Origin: Rhodobiaceae bacterium UBA7804
GTDB taxonomy: Bacteria > Pseudomonadota > Alphaproteobacteria > Parvibaculales > Parvibaculaceae
Direction: 5' to 3'
Assembly (NCBI GenBank): GCA_002480495.1
Contig: DLCG01000015.1
Coordinates: forward strand, 27,052-75,273
Length of the DNA stretch: 48,222 nt
The notes under the pieces were generated by a model, which had not been told where the DNA came from, did not search any database, and saw only the letters and a program-made list of their open reading frames with translations. Position numbers and translations under genes: made by a program. Positions 22,585-30,929 of the stretch are shown piece after piece. The number at the start of each line of letters is the position of its first letter. The stretch's first letter is position 1.

Positions 22585-23610
22585 TCAGAGACGCGCCCCG
22601 AAACGCGCCCCGAAACGCGCCCTGTCATGCGGTGCGTCGAGATCGAGGAGAGGCCCCGCAGGCACGATGCCCGTCGGGTTAATCGTCTTGTGACTGCCGT
22701 AATAGTGCTTCTTGATGTGGGCGAAGTTCACCGTCTCCGCCACGCCCGGCACCTGGTATAGCTCGCGCAGATAATTCGACAGGTTCGGATAATCCGCGAT
22801 GCGGCGGAAGTTGCACTTGAAGTGCGAGTAGTAGACGGCGTCGAAGCGGACAAGCGTGGTGAAGAGGCGCCAGTCGGCTTCGGTGAGGCGGTCGCCCACG
22901 AGATAACGCTGCCTGTCGAGGCGCGCTTCGAGCCTGTCGAGCTCCTTGAAGAGAGCGGTCACTTCCTCGTCATAGACGGATTGCCCGGTGGCGAAGCCCG
23001 CCTTGTAGACGCCGTTGTTCACATGGGTATAGACATCTGCGTTGATGGCGTCGATCTCGCCGCGCAGTTCCTCGGGATAGAAGTCGAGCGAGGCGTCCAC
23101 GCCCTCTATGCCGTCAAAGGCCGAGTTCAGCATACGGATGATCTCGGCGGATTCGTTCGAGACGATGGTGTTCTTCTTCCTGTCCCAGAGCACGGGCACG
23201 GTGACGCGGCCCGTATAGTCCGGATCGGCGAGAAGATAGACCTCGTAGAGCTTCGTCTTGCGGTTCACGAAGTCGGGGATGGTCGCCTCATCCGCGCCCG
23301 TCTCGTCCGTACCCTTGAGCGTCCAGCCCTCTTCCAGCATCAGCGGATCGACGATGGAGAGGGATATCTTGTCTTCCAGGCCCTTGAGCTTGCGGAAGAC
23401 GAGCGTGCGATGCGCCCAGGGACAGGCGAGCGAAACATAAAGATGGTAGCGCCCGGCTTCCGCCTCGAAGCCGCCTTCGCCCGAGGGGCCCGGCGATCCA
23501 TCCTTCGTGACCCAGTTCCGGAAGGCGGACTCCTGCCGCTTGAACGCACCGCCGGTCGACTTCGTGTCGTACCATTTGTCGGTCCATTTTCCGTCGACGA
23601 GGAGTCCCAT
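22585..23610 (-). CDS. glutathionyl-hydroquinone reductase (YqjG/ECM4-type GST)
   Basis: 341 residues, the length of this class (Xi-class GST, ~320-340). The catalytic Cys63 lies in SLACPWAHRTL, the family signature, and conserved NGVYKAGFA and FDAVYYSHFKCN blocks follow. These enzymes reduce glutathionyl-hydroquinones to hydroquinones. The last residues contain a short duplication (RFGARFGAR) from a 12-bp direct repeat. Third gene of the wrbA-pirin-GHR row; 29 bases after the pirin gene. Confidence 0.9.
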   Translation of the reverse strand: MGLLVDGKWTDKWYDTKSTGGAFKRQESAFRNWVTKDGSPGPSGEGGFEAEAGRYHLYVSLACPWAHRTLVFRKLKGLEDKISLSIVDPLMLEEGWTLKGTDETGADEATIPDFVNRKTKLYEVYLLADPDYTGRVTVPVLWDRKKNTIVSNESAEIIRMLNSAFDGIEGVDASLDFYPEELRGEIDAINADVYTHVNNGVYKAGFATGQSVYDEEVTALFKELDRLEARLDRQRYLVGDRLTEADWRLFTTLVRFDAVYYSHFKCNFRRIADYPNLSNYLRELYQVPGVAETVNFAHIKKHYYGSHKTINPTGIVPAGPLLDLDAPHDRARFGARFGARL

Positions 23611-23639
23611 GGATTTTCCTTCCTTCTGTTGTCGTTCGC

Positions 23640-24350
23640 TTACGCTTCGGGCGGCAGGTCGACGAGCACGATCTCGGCATCGTCGAGCGCGCGGATGGTG
23701 AGCTTTTCGACATCGCGGATCGCGGCGCCGGAGCGCTCGGAAACCTCGACACCGTTCACTTCCACCCGGCCCTTCGCAGGCACGAGATAGGCGAGGCGGC
23801 CCTTGCCGATGAGATGGGTCACTTCATCGCCCGCGTCCAGCGTCGCGCCGAGAACTTCGGCGTCCTGCGCGATCCAGAGCGCTTCGGCGGGGGCGTCCTG
23901 CTTGCCGCTTGCGAGCGGCACGAGCTTGCCCTTGCGGGTTTCCTTCGGGAAGGCGGCCGTTTCCCAGCGGGGCGTGACGCCCTGGCGGTTCGGCTCGATC
24001 CAGATCTGGAAGATGCGGGTGTCCTCGTCTTCGAGGTTCCACTCCTCATGCTGGATGCCGCGGCCCGCCGACATGACCTGAACGTCGCCCGCAACCGTGC
24101 GGCCTTCATTGTTCAGGTGATCGCGATGGGTGATCGCGCCTTCGCGGACATAGGTGATGATTTCCATGTCGCGATGGGGATGCGGGGGGAAGCCCGTCTT
24201 CGCGCGGATGAGGTCGTCGTTCCAGACGCGCAGCGCGCCCCAGCCCATGCGGGCCGGATCGTAATAGCCCGCAAAGGAGAAGTGATGCTTCGCGGTGAGC
24301 CAGCCATGCTCGGCGCCGCCAAGACTGTCGAAATCGCGGATCTCGATCAT
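23640..24350 (-). CDS. pirin family protein (quercetinase-type cupin)
   Basis: 236 residues, two cupin domains. The metal site is visible: His57 and His59 (PHPHRDME), His101 and Glu103 (GIQHEEWN). Bacterial pirins of this type (YhhW/YhaK-like) oxidise flavonoid-like phenols such as quercetin and are often induced by quinones. The ATG at 24350 has GGAAGAAGACA before it and begins the family consensus MIEIRDFDSL; an upstream in-frame start is rejected. Located between wrbA and the GHR gene. Confidence 0.9.
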   Translation of the reverse strand: MIEIRDFDSLGGAEHGWLTAKHHFSFAGYYDPARMGWGALRVWNDDLIRAKTGFPPHPHRDMEIITYVREGAITHRDHLNNEGRTVAGDVQVMSAGRGIQHEEWNLEDEDTRIFQIWIEPNRQGVTPRWETAAFPKETRKGKLVPLASGKQDAPAEALWIAQDAEVLGATLDAGDEVTHLIGKGRLAYLVPAKGRVEVNGVEVSERSGAAIRDVEKLTIRALDDAEIVLVDLPPEA

Positions 24351-24481
24351 TGTCTTCTTCCTTTCTAAAAAGAGTGCGAGGCAGGGCCCGGCCAAGGGGG
24401 GAGAGGGGGAGGGAACTTGGCCGGGCCCGACGATCCGGTACACGCTACAGAAGCATCCGGATCGTCTCAGGTTCGTGTCGT

Positions 24482-25093
24482 TCAGGCGGCGAGCTTCGCC
24501 GCGATGGAGGCGACATGCGCGCCCTGCTTGCGGGCGAGCGAGAGTTCCTTTTCGCTCGGCTGGCGGCCGCCATCGCCGCCTGCCAGCGTCGAGGCGCCAT
24601 AGGGCGAGCCGCCGCGGACTTCCGATATGTCGAAGAGCTCCGTGCCGACCGAATAAGGCAGGCCGACGATCACCATGCCGTGGTGAAGAAGCGTCGAGTG
24701 GAACGAGGTGATGGTCGTCTCGTTGCCTGCGCCTGTGCCCGTCGAGGTGAAGACCGAGCCCACCTTGCCGGCGAGCGCGCCCTTCGCCCAGAGGCCGCCC
24801 GTCTGGTCGAGGAAGATCCGCATCTGACCCGACATGTTGCCGAAGCGGGTCGGCGTTCCGAAGATCACCGCGTCGTATTCGGCGAGTTCATGGGGGGCGG
24901 CGACGGGGGCCTCCTGATCGGTCTTCATGCCGGCCTGGTTCATCAGATCTTCCGGCATGGTTTCCGGCACGCGCTTCACGGTCACTTCGGTGTTCGGTGC
25001 CGAGGCAGCGCCTTCGGCAACGGCTTTCGCCAGGGTTTCGATATGGCCGTAGGAGCTGTGGTAGAGGACCAGGATCTTCGTCTGCTTGCTCAT
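24482..25093 (-). CDS. wrbA: NAD(P)H:quinone oxidoreductase WrbA
   Basis: 203 residues. Flavodoxin-like fold: FMN phosphate loop YHSSYGHIETLA (11-22), GTPTRFGNMSGQMRIFLDQTGGLWAKG (about 74-100) and STGTGAGNETT (about 111-121). WrbA makes two-electron reductions of quinones to avoid semiquinone radicals. First gene of a three-gene row toward the GHR; divergent from a LysR regulator 122 bases away, which most likely controls it. AAAGGAGGGAAAG precedes the ATG. Confidence 0.95.
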   Translation of the reverse strand: MSKQTKILVLYHSSYGHIETLAKAVAEGAASAPNTEVTVKRVPETMPEDLMNQAGMKTDQEAPVAAPHELAEYDAVIFGTPTRFGNMSGQMRIFLDQTGGLWAKGALAGKVGSVFTSTGTGAGNETTITSFHSTLLHHGMVIVGLPYSVGTELFDISEVRGGSPYGASTLAGGDGGRQPSEKELSLARKQGAHVASIAAKLAA

Positions 25094-25161
25094 CTTTCCC
25101 TCCTTTGGGAAACGCCACCTGAAGGCGTTGTTGAATTCGATGAGACCTATGTAATTGATCT

Positions 25162-25193
25162 TGTTCTGGTTATAATATCGTCAAATTGGAACA
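25162..25193. promoter_or_regulatory. inverted repeat in the wrbA-lysR intergenic region
   Basis: TGTTC (25162-25166) and GAACA (25189-25193) are inverted, 22 bases apart, in an AT-rich stretch that holds TATAAT at 25171-25176. LysR regulators usually bind imperfect dyads upstream of a divergent target, so this is a candidate site; the pattern is short and could occur by chance. Confidence 0.35.
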
Positions 25194-25215
25194 GATTGTT
25201 TCATACAGGTAGACA

Positions 25216-26127
25216 ATGTCAGTCGATCTCAACGGCTTCACGGTCTTCGCGAAAGTGGCGGAACTCGGCGGTTTCACGGCGGCGGCCGATGCGCTGGGCC
25301 TCTCCAAATCGATGGTGAGCCGTCAGGTTTCCGCGCTGGAGGACCAGCTTGGCGTGCGGCTTCTCAACCGGACGACGCGGCGGATCAATCTCACCGAGGC
25401 GGGGGCGGTCGTCTTCGAGCGGGCGCAGCGGATCGTCGCGGAAGCGCAGGAGGCGGCGGAGGAAGCGACCTGCGTCGAGGGGGCGGTGCGCGGCCAGCTC
25501 CGCATCAACGCGCCGATGAGCTTCGGGATTTCGCAGCTTGGCCCCGTCATGCCGGAATTCATGGAGCGTTATCCCGAGATCAATGTGGACCTCGTGCTGA
25601 ACGACCGGCGCGTCGACCTGATCGAGGAGGGGTTCGACGTTAGTTTACGGATTTCGGCGCTGACGGATTCAAGCCTGATCGCGCGGCAGCTGGCACCCGT
25701 CGAACGCTACATCGTCGGTGCACCCGCCTATTTCGAGAAGCACGGGGTGCCGAAGCGTCCGGCCGATCTCGTCCATCACGACTTCATGCTCTACACGCTG
25801 CTCGCGCGGCCGAACCAGCTCGAGATGACGAATGCCAAAGGCGAGAAGGAGCAGGTGGAGCTGAAGGGCCGCTTTCTCTGCAACAATGCGGATGCGATGG
25901 TGGGGATGATGCTGAAGGGCATGGGGCTCGTCTTTTCGCCCGACGTGCTCTGCCACGAGCATCTGAAAAGCGGCAGGCTCGTGCGCGTGCTGGAAGACTG
26001 GAGCGTGCCGCCGCTGACGCTCCACGCGATCTATCCGCATTCGCGGCATCTGGCTGCGAAGGTGCGGGCCTTCGTGGATTTCACGGTGGAGAAGTTCGGG
26101 CCGGGGAAGGCGCCGTGGGTGGGGTGA
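25216..26127 (+). CDS. LysR family transcriptional regulator
   Basis: 303 residues. N-terminal winged helix-turn-helix (1-60): FTAAADALGLSKSMVSRQVSALEDQLGVRLLNRTTRRINLTEAG. The C-terminal substrate-binding domain begins near residue 92 (GQLRINAPMSFG), typical of the AaeR/CrgA group that answers to aromatic compounds and quinones. Divergence from wrbA, and the chain of quinone-detoxifying genes behind it, indicate the regulon. Ends just before the repeat at 26140. Confidence 0.92.
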   Translation: MSVDLNGFTVFAKVAELGGFTAAADALGLSKSMVSRQVSALEDQLGVRLLNRTTRRINLTEAGAVVFERAQRIVAEAQEAAEEATCVEGAVRGQLRINAPMSFGISQLGPVMPEFMERYPEINVDLVLNDRRVDLIEEGFDVSLRISALTDSSLIARQLAPVERYIVGAPAYFEKHGVPKRPADLVHHDFMLYTLLARPNQLEMTNAKGEKEQVELKGRFLCNNADAMVGMMLKGMGLVFSPDVLCHEHLKSGRLVRVLEDWSVPPLTLHAIYPHSRHLAAKVRAFVDFTVEKFGPGKAPWVG

Positions 26128-26139
26128 GAAAATCCGGTT

Positions 26140-26244
26140 CGTCATTGCGAGCGACCGTTAGGGAGCGAAGCAATCCAGGGCGGCAAAGCACGGAGCAAGC
26201 GGCCCCTGGATTGCTTCGTCGGCTTCGCCTCCTCGCAATGACGA
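26140..26244. repeat. REPIN-like element, copy A
   Basis: About 104 bp bounded by CGTCATTGCGAG and its complement CTCGCAATGACG. Inside are GAAGCAATCCAGGG and CCCTGGATTGCTTCG, so two inverted arms enclose a short loop. Its reverse complement matches the element at 42664-42766 at nearly every position. Located between convergent lysR and the SDR gene. Confidence 0.85.
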
Positions 26245-26250
26245 GGATGT

Positions 26251-26279
26251 AAAAAAGGCGGGCACTTGGCCCGCCTTTT
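26251..26279. terminator. bidirectional terminator between LysR and SDR genes
   Basis: AAAAAAGGCGGGC-ACTTG-GCCCGCCTTTT: a 7-bp GC stem flanked by A-run and T-run, so it can stop transcripts from either side. It serves the LysR gene (plus) and the SDR gene (minus). Confidence 0.85.
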
Positions 26280-26300
26280 CGTTTTGGTATCTCGTGAAAC

Positions 26301-27215
26301 CTAGACCGGTTCCCAGGTGAAGACGGAGGCCGTGGCGCCGAGGTCCGTGTAGCCGCCTTCCATGGCCGGGATGCCATGGGAGAGGATCGTTTCCGGCGTC
26401 CAGCCGTCGACACGCGCGACCGACTTCACGGGGCGGGGCTGCGAGAAGAGCACCAGCTCATTGCCGCGGACGGAGAAGATCTGGCCGCTCGTCTTGCACT
26501 CGGGCGAGGCAAGCGCGACCGAGAAGTTCGCGACCTGCTCGGCGCGCATCGCATTCTTCATGCGCTCGACGCGCTGGGCCGACGCCTCGTCCTTCACGGG
26601 GATGGTTGCGATCATGCGCGTCCAGGCGAAGGGCGCGATGATGTTGGAGCGCACGTTCTTCGATGCGCCTTCCATCGCGATGATGCGCGAGAGACCGGCA
26701 ATGCCCATCTTGGCGGCGGCGTAGTTCGCCTGGCCGATATTGCCGATGAGGCCGGAGGTCGACGTGAAGAGAACGAAGTTGCCCTCCTGCTGCTCGCGGA
26801 AGTGATTGATCGCCGCGCGCGTGATGTTGTAGCTGCCCTTGAGGTGCACTTCGAGAACGGCGTCCCAGTCCTCGTCCGGCATCTTGTGGAACATGCCGTC
26901 GCGCAGGATGCCGGCCGGGCTGATGATCGAGTGGAGGCCGCCGAAGGTGTCGAGCGCCTGCTGGATCATGTTTTCCGCGCCGGACTTCAGCGCGACGCTG
27001 TCGGAATTCGCGACGGCTTCGCCGCCCGCCTTCTTGATTTCGTCGACCGTCTTCTGAGCGGCGCTGGCATCGCCCGCATCGCCGCCCTTCACGCTGCCGC
27101 CGAGATCGTTCACGACGACCTTGGCGCCCTCACGCGCGGCGATGAGCGCGCATTCCTTGCCGATGCCGCCCGCGGCGCCGGTGACGAGTACGACCTTGCC
27201 TTCCAGAATTCCCAT
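26301..27215 (-). CDS. SDR family dehydrogenase (3-hydroxyacyl-CoA / 17-beta-HSD4 type)
   Basis: 304 residues. Cofactor loop TGAAGGIG (12-19), catalytic Ser152, Tyr165 and Lys169 (YAAAK), and the NDLGG after strand 2, as in the dehydrogenase domain of peroxisomal multifunctional enzyme 2 (17-beta-HSD4) and actinobacterial Hsd4A. The reaction is likely oxidation of a (3R)-hydroxyacyl-CoA with NAD. The start at 27215 is set by AGGGAGAG upstream. Could act with the acyl-CoA genes 14 kb away, but it is not linked to them. Confidence 0.88.
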   Translation of the reverse strand: MGILEGKVVLVTGAAGGIGKECALIAAREGAKVVVNDLGGSVKGGDAGDASAAQKTVDEIKKAGGEAVANSDSVALKSGAENMIQQALDTFGGLHSIISPAGILRDGMFHKMPDEDWDAVLEVHLKGSYNITRAAINHFREQQEGNFVLFTSTSGLIGNIGQANYAAAKMGIAGLSRIIAMEGASKNVRSNIIAPFAWTRMIATIPVKDEASAQRVERMKNAMRAEQVANFSVALASPECKTSGQIFSVRGNELVLFSQPRPVKSVARVDGWTPETILSHGIPAMEGGYTDLGATASVFTWEPV

Positions 27216-27572
27216 GACGCTCTCCCTGTCGCTTTCGGGGTTCTTTCTCTCTTTGGCGGGGAAGCTAGCCAAGGGCGCGCGCCCATTCCAGCCTTTTTAG
27301 ACCTGCCGGAGGGCCGGGCGTGTTCCGCAAGCCGCTTTACGGGGAGGAATTCCCGTGCTATCCGCCTTCTCCTCCGGAGCGGGCTCCGGGAACAGGGATC
27401 GATGAAATGGCGCGCTTCATGTCGCAGCGACGACGAGAGACGGTTCGAGGCCTTCGAGGCTTCGGGCTCACGCGCGCCCGCACGGTCCTCTCTTTCGCCT
27501 GAGCGCGGAAGCGGCAGTGACGGGTGAGCGCCTCTCACCAGACCTTTTCCGCTGCCAGACGAGATAAATCCC
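27216..27572. other. gene-free region between divergent SDR and GNAT genes
   Basis: 357 bases that must hold both promoters. Short open frames exist on each strand but none has a Shine-Dalgarno site, recognisable protein character or homologous feel. A short inverted GC-rich patch (CCTTCGAGGCTTCGGG) occurs near 27447. Nothing more can be supported. Confidence 0.5.
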
Positions 27573-28094
27573 ATGTTTGAGATCGAAGCCGAGCGGCCCG
27601 AGCACGGGCCTGCCATCGAAGCGCTGCTCGACCTTTCCTTCGGCCCCGGCCGCTACGCAAAGACGGCGCAGCGGCTGCGCGAGGGCAACAGGCCGGTGCC
27701 GGAGCTTTGCTATGTGGCTTTTTCGGGCGAGGGCGCGGAGCGGCACATGGTGGGGTCGCTGAGTTTCTGGCCGGTCACGATCGGCGGCGTGCCGGGGCTC
27801 ATGCTCGGCCCGCTCGCCGTCGAGCCGAAGCTTCGCGGCAAGGGCTGCGGCATCAAGCTGATGGAGAAGGGGCTGGCCGATGCGAAGAAGCTCGGCTACC
27901 GGCTGGTGATCCTTGTCGGCGACGCGCCTTACTATGCGCGGGTGGGCTTCGGGCCGGTGCCGCCCGGGCGGCTCACCATGCCGGGCCCCGTGGACCCGGC
28001 ACGGCTTCTCTACCGCGAACTCGATATCGGCGCCTTTGCGCGGGCGAAAGGGCCGATCACGAAGCCGCAGGAGGTGGCGCAGGCCGCCTCCTGA
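27573..28094 (+). CDS. GNAT N-acetyltransferase (YhbS-like)
   Basis: 173 residues. Acetyl-CoA site LGPLAVEPKLRGKGCGIKLMEKGL (about 75-98, with the Q/R-x-x-G-x-G/A signature as RGKGCG), then VILVGDAPYYARVGFGP. YhbS-type enzymes acetylate small amines or proteins; the acceptor is not known. Single gene on the plus strand, convergent with znuA (10-base gap). Confidence 0.88.
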   Translation: MFEIEAERPEHGPAIEALLDLSFGPGRYAKTAQRLREGNRPVPELCYVAFSGEGAERHMVGSLSFWPVTIGGVPGLMLGPLAVEPKLRGKGCGIKLMEKGLADAKKLGYRLVILVGDAPYYARVGFGPVPPGRLTMPGPVDPARLLYRELDIGAFARAKGPITKPQEVAQAAS

Positions 28095-28104
28095 TTTTCT
28101 TCCC

Positions 28105-29118
28105 TCAGTTCTTCTGCATGGCCGCGATGAGGGCCGGCACATTGTGCCGGAACATCGCGGCATAGGTCGGCGCGGGGCCGCCCGGCTTTGAAAGCGCATC
28201 CGAGTAAAGCGTGCCGCCATCTTCCGCGCCCGTTTCGCGGGCGATGGTTTCCATCATGCGCGGGTCCGACATGTTCTCGATGAAGAGGGCGCGGATCCTG
28301 TCGCGCCTTATCTGGTCGATGAGGCGGGCAAGCGCTTCGGCGCCCGGCTCGGCCGTATTGCCGATGCCAAGCGGCGAGATGAACTGGATGCCATAGGCGT
28401 CGCCGAAATAGCCGAAGGCGTCATGCGTGGTGATGACCTTGCGCTTTTCCTGGGGGATTTTCGCAAGTTCCTGGCGCACCCAGCCATCGAGCTTCTTCAG
28501 TTCGGTGATGTAGCTCTCCGCATTCGCCCGGTAGACGAGGGCGTTGTCCGGGTCCTTCTCCGCAAGCGCATCGGCGATGTTCTGCACATAGACGATGCCA
28601 TTCCGGATGTTCTGCCAGGCATGGGGGTCGAAGTCCTGCGCGGCTTCGGGATAGCCGTCCGCGTCATGGCCCTTCGCGTCATGGGTGTGATCGCGGTCTT
28701 CGTGATCGTCATGATCGTCGTGGGCGTGGTCTTCATGCGCCGCGTCATGCGCGCGCTTTTCCTCTTCGGTGAGGTGGCGCGGGGAAATGCCGAAGCTCGC
28801 GGTCACATATTTCGCCTTGGTGCCGGATGCGGCGGCAAGGCGGATCAGCCAGGGCTCGAAGCCGAGCCCGTTCATCACCAGCAGATCGGCATCGGCGAGC
28901 GCGCTGGCATCGGCGGGGCCGGGCTCGAAGCTATGCGCATCGCCATCGGGGCCGACAAGCACCGTCACATCCGCATTGCTGCCCGCGACGTTGCGCACCA
29001 TGTCGCCGAGGATCGAGAAGCTCGCCACCACCTTCAAGGGTTCGGCATGAGCGGGAAGGGCGAGGCCCAGCGAAAGACCAAGCGCGAGGACAAGGCGGAG
29101 CGAGACGAGCTTCTTCAT
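28105..29118 (-). CDS. znuA: zinc ABC transporter substrate-binding protein ZnuA
   Basis: 337 residues. Signal peptide 1-25 (AHA cleavage). Zinc ligands in the ZnuA order: His62 (DAHSFEP) and His166 (DFDPHAWQN), with a further His in VITTHDAFGYFG. A long His/Asp-rich loop (about 124-151) is characteristic of ZnuA and captures zinc. Third gene of the zinc operon, separated from znuB by 12 bases. Cell location: periplasm. Confidence 0.95.
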   Translation of the reverse strand: MKKLVSLRLVLALGLSLGLALPAHAEPLKVVASFSILGDMVRNVAGSNADVTVLVGPDGDAHSFEPGPADASALADADLLVMNGLGFEPWLIRLAAASGTKAKYVTASFGISPRHLTEEEKRAHDAAHEDHAHDDHDDHEDRDHTHDAKGHDADGYPEAAQDFDPHAWQNIRNGIVYVQNIADALAEKDPDNALVYRANAESYITELKKLDGWVRQELAKIPQEKRKVITTHDAFGYFGDAYGIQFISPLGIGNTAEPGAEALARLIDQIRRDRIRALFIENMSDPRMMETIARETGAEDGGTLYSDALSKPGGPAPTYAAMFRHNVPALIAAMQKN

Positions 29119-29130
29119 GGCGGAACTCCC

Positions 29131-30000
29131 TCAGTCGTGGAAATGGGCGCGGGGGAAATAGCGCGTGCGCAGGCTGTCGCGCGTGCCGAGCAGGATCGAT
29201 CCCAGATAGAGCATACCGGCCGTGAGAATGATCGCGGGGCCGGAGGGCAGGTTGAAATTGTAGGAAAGAAGCAGACCGGCAAGACCGGAAAGGAAGGCGA
29301 GGGCGGTCGAAAGCGCGGCGAGCGACCAGACCGCGCCCGCCCAGAAGCGCGCGGCGGCGGCAGGCAGCATCATGAGGCCGAGCGCCATCAGCGTGCCGAG
29401 CGCCTGGAAACCGGCGACGAGGTTCACCACCACGAGCACGAGAAAGAGGAAATGCCAGACCGTGCCGCCGCCCGTCGTCGCGCGGAGAAAGGCGGGATCG
29501 AAACATTCGATGACGAGCGGCCGGTAGATCAGGGCGAGCGCGATCACGGTGAGCGTCGCGATGGAGGCGACGAGGATCAGCGCCTCGTCCGTCACCGAAA
29601 GAATGGTGCCGAAGAGAACGTGAAGGAGATCGACATTCGAGCCCTGCGTCGAGACGATCAGCACGCCGAGCGCGAGGCTGATGAGATAGAAGCCCGCGAG
29701 GCTCGCATCCTCGCGCAATGCTGTCACGCGGGAGACGAGCCCTGCAAGGAAGGCGACGGTGAGACCGGCGACGAGACCGCCGATGCTCATGGTCCAGAGC
29801 GACAGACCGGCAATGAGAAAGCCGATGGCCGCGCCCGGGAGGAGCGCGTGGCTCATCGCGTCGCCCATGAGGCTCATGCGGCGAAGTACGAGAAAGGTGC
29901 CGATGGGGCCGCCGCCGATCGCGAGCGCGAGGCAGGCGATGAGCGAGCGGCGCATGAAGCCATATTCGACGAAGGGGGCGATCAGCGCGTCATAGATCAT
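29131..30000 (-). CDS. znuB: zinc ABC transporter permease ZnuB
   Basis: 289 residues, about eight or nine membrane helices, with the ABC-3 family features (MSLMGDAMSHALLPGAAIGFL near residue 42, LMMLPAAAARF near 216). The ATG at 30000 overlaps the znuC stop (ATGA), which fixes the start; the in-frame GTG-like extension to 30015 is rejected. It forms the membrane channel for zinc from ZnuA. Confidence 0.95.
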   Translation of the reverse strand: MIYDALIAPFVEYGFMRRSLIACLALAIGGGPIGTFLVLRRMSLMGDAMSHALLPGAAIGFLIAGLSLWTMSIGGLVAGLTVAFLAGLVSRVTALREDASLAGFYLISLALGVLIVSTQGSNVDLLHVLFGTILSVTDEALILVASIATLTVIALALIYRPLVIECFDPAFLRATTGGGTVWHFLFLVLVVVNLVAGFQALGTLMALGLMMLPAAAARFWAGAVWSLAALSTALAFLSGLAGLLLSYNFNLPSGPAIILTAGMLYLGSILLGTRDSLRTRYFPRAHFHD

Positions 30001-30713
30001 GCGGCATCGCCCCATGCATCCGAGACATAGCGGGCGCGGCGAAGATTTTCCGGCGTCAGCACCTCCGCCGTGGGGCCCCAGGCGACGGGCTCGCGCGCCA
30101 TGAGAAGCGTCTCGGGGAAGCTTGCGCGCACGCGCTCCAGATCGTGCAGCACGGCGATCACCGTGCGGCCTTCGTCATGCCAGTTCGCCACGAGCTGCAT
30201 CAGGTCGGCGCTGGTGCGCTCGTCCACGGCGGCGAAGGGCTCGTCGAGAAGAATGAGGCCCGCGTCCTGAAGCATGAGGCGGGCGAAAAGCGCGCGTTGC
30301 AGCTGACCGGCGGAAAGCGCGCCGACCTGCTTGCGCTCGAAGCCTTCGAGGCCGACAGCGGCAAGCGCGGCGCGGGCGCGCGTCACATGTTCGCCGGTGA
30401 TCGCACGGAAGAGGCCGACCTCGCGCCAGAGGCCGAGCGAGACGGCGTCGATGACGGCGATGGGGAAGGTCCGGTCGATCTCGGCGAGCTGGGGCAGATA
30501 GGCGATGTTTCCGTTCGCGCCTTCGATGCGCCCTTCGCCGAGGGGCACGAGGCCCGCAATCGCCTTCAACAGCGTCGATTTGCCTGCGCCGTTCGGGCCC
30601 ACGATCGCGGTCAGGCTTCCCGGCGCGAAGCTGCCCGACAGATGATGGACGGCGGGAACGCGGTCATAGGCGACGGTGAGGTCGCGGATATGAAGCGGCG
30701 GAACGGATTTCAT
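29997..30713 (-). CDS. znuC: zinc ABC transporter ATPase ZnuC
   Basis: 238 residues. Walker A GPNGAGKST (about 38-46), signature LSAGQLQRALFARLML, Walker B LILLDEPFAAVD and the H-loop His in VIAVLHDLERV. The start: ATG at 30713 overlaps the stop of the 42-codon ORF in a TGATG arrangement and has no Shine-Dalgarno of its own, so initiation is most likely coupled; a GTG at 30716 is in frame but would overlap more. Confidence 0.93.
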   Translation of the reverse strand: MKSVPPLHIRDLTVAYDRVPAVHHLSGSFAPGSLTAIVGPNGAGKSTLLKAIAGLVPLGEGRIEGANGNIAYLPQLAEIDRTFPIAVIDAVSLGLWREVGLFRAITGEHVTRARAALAAVGLEGFERKQVGALSAGQLQRALFARLMLQDAGLILLDEPFAAVDERTSADLMQLVANWHDEGRTVIAVLHDLERVRASFPETLLMAREPVAWGPTAEVLTPENLRRARYVSDAWGDAA

Positions 30714-30841
30714 CACGAAAGCGCCCAGGCCACGCCGAGCCAGAGCAGCGCCGCCGCGGCAAGCGCGACGGCAAGCCTCCCGCCGATACCGGCCATGAAG
30801 GCGGAAGCATGCGGGGCTTCGTCTTTATCGGGAGAGGTCAA
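30713..30841 (-). CDS. 42-codon membrane ORF leading the znu operon
   Basis: TTG start at 30841, stop TGA overlapping the znuC ATG. Translation: a short acidic/polar head (LTSPDKDEAPHASAFM) and one hydrophobic helix (about 17-42: MAGIGGRLAVALAAAALLW, then LGVAWALS). GGAG lies 7 bases before TTG. The short leader and coupling support a real small protein, possibly helping assemble or regulate the transporter; an alternative start at the internal ATG (residue 16) would leave a 27-residue helix. The likely promoter -10 and Zur box lie directly before it. No homologue known to me. Confidence 0.5.
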   Translation of the reverse strand: MTSPDKDEAPHASAFMAGIGGRLAVALAAAALLWLGVAWALS

Positions 30842-30851
30842 TCTCCGGCTC

Positions 30852-30868
30852 CGGTTATATTATAACAT
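30852..30868 (-). promoter_or_regulatory. Zur box with -10 element of the znu operon
   Basis: On the minus strand the sequence reads AATGTTATAATATAACC; the core GTTATA-T-TATAAC (30854-30866) is a perfect palindrome. It matches the alphaproteobacterial Zur consensus (TGTTATAnTATAACA). The -10 hexamer TATAAT (complement of 30859-30864) lies within it, so bound Zur would block the promoter. Zinc-loaded Zur is the expected repressor; the zur gene is not in the window. Confidence 0.85.
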
Positions 30869-30929
30869 TGGCGGAAGCTAGGCCGGATCGTTGGCCAAGG
30901 CAAGGCATTTGGCCGGTTGGCGCGTGGCC

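Noticed and set aside
27303..27520. Possible small gene between SDR and GNAT (starts near 27320 or 27401)
   Set aside because: No Shine-Dalgarno and no protein-like pattern; the region is needed for two promoters.
28423..30030. 535-codon open frame opposite znuA and znuB
   Set aside because: Antisense of the His-rich znuA loop and the znuB helices; no start signal and highly charged composition.
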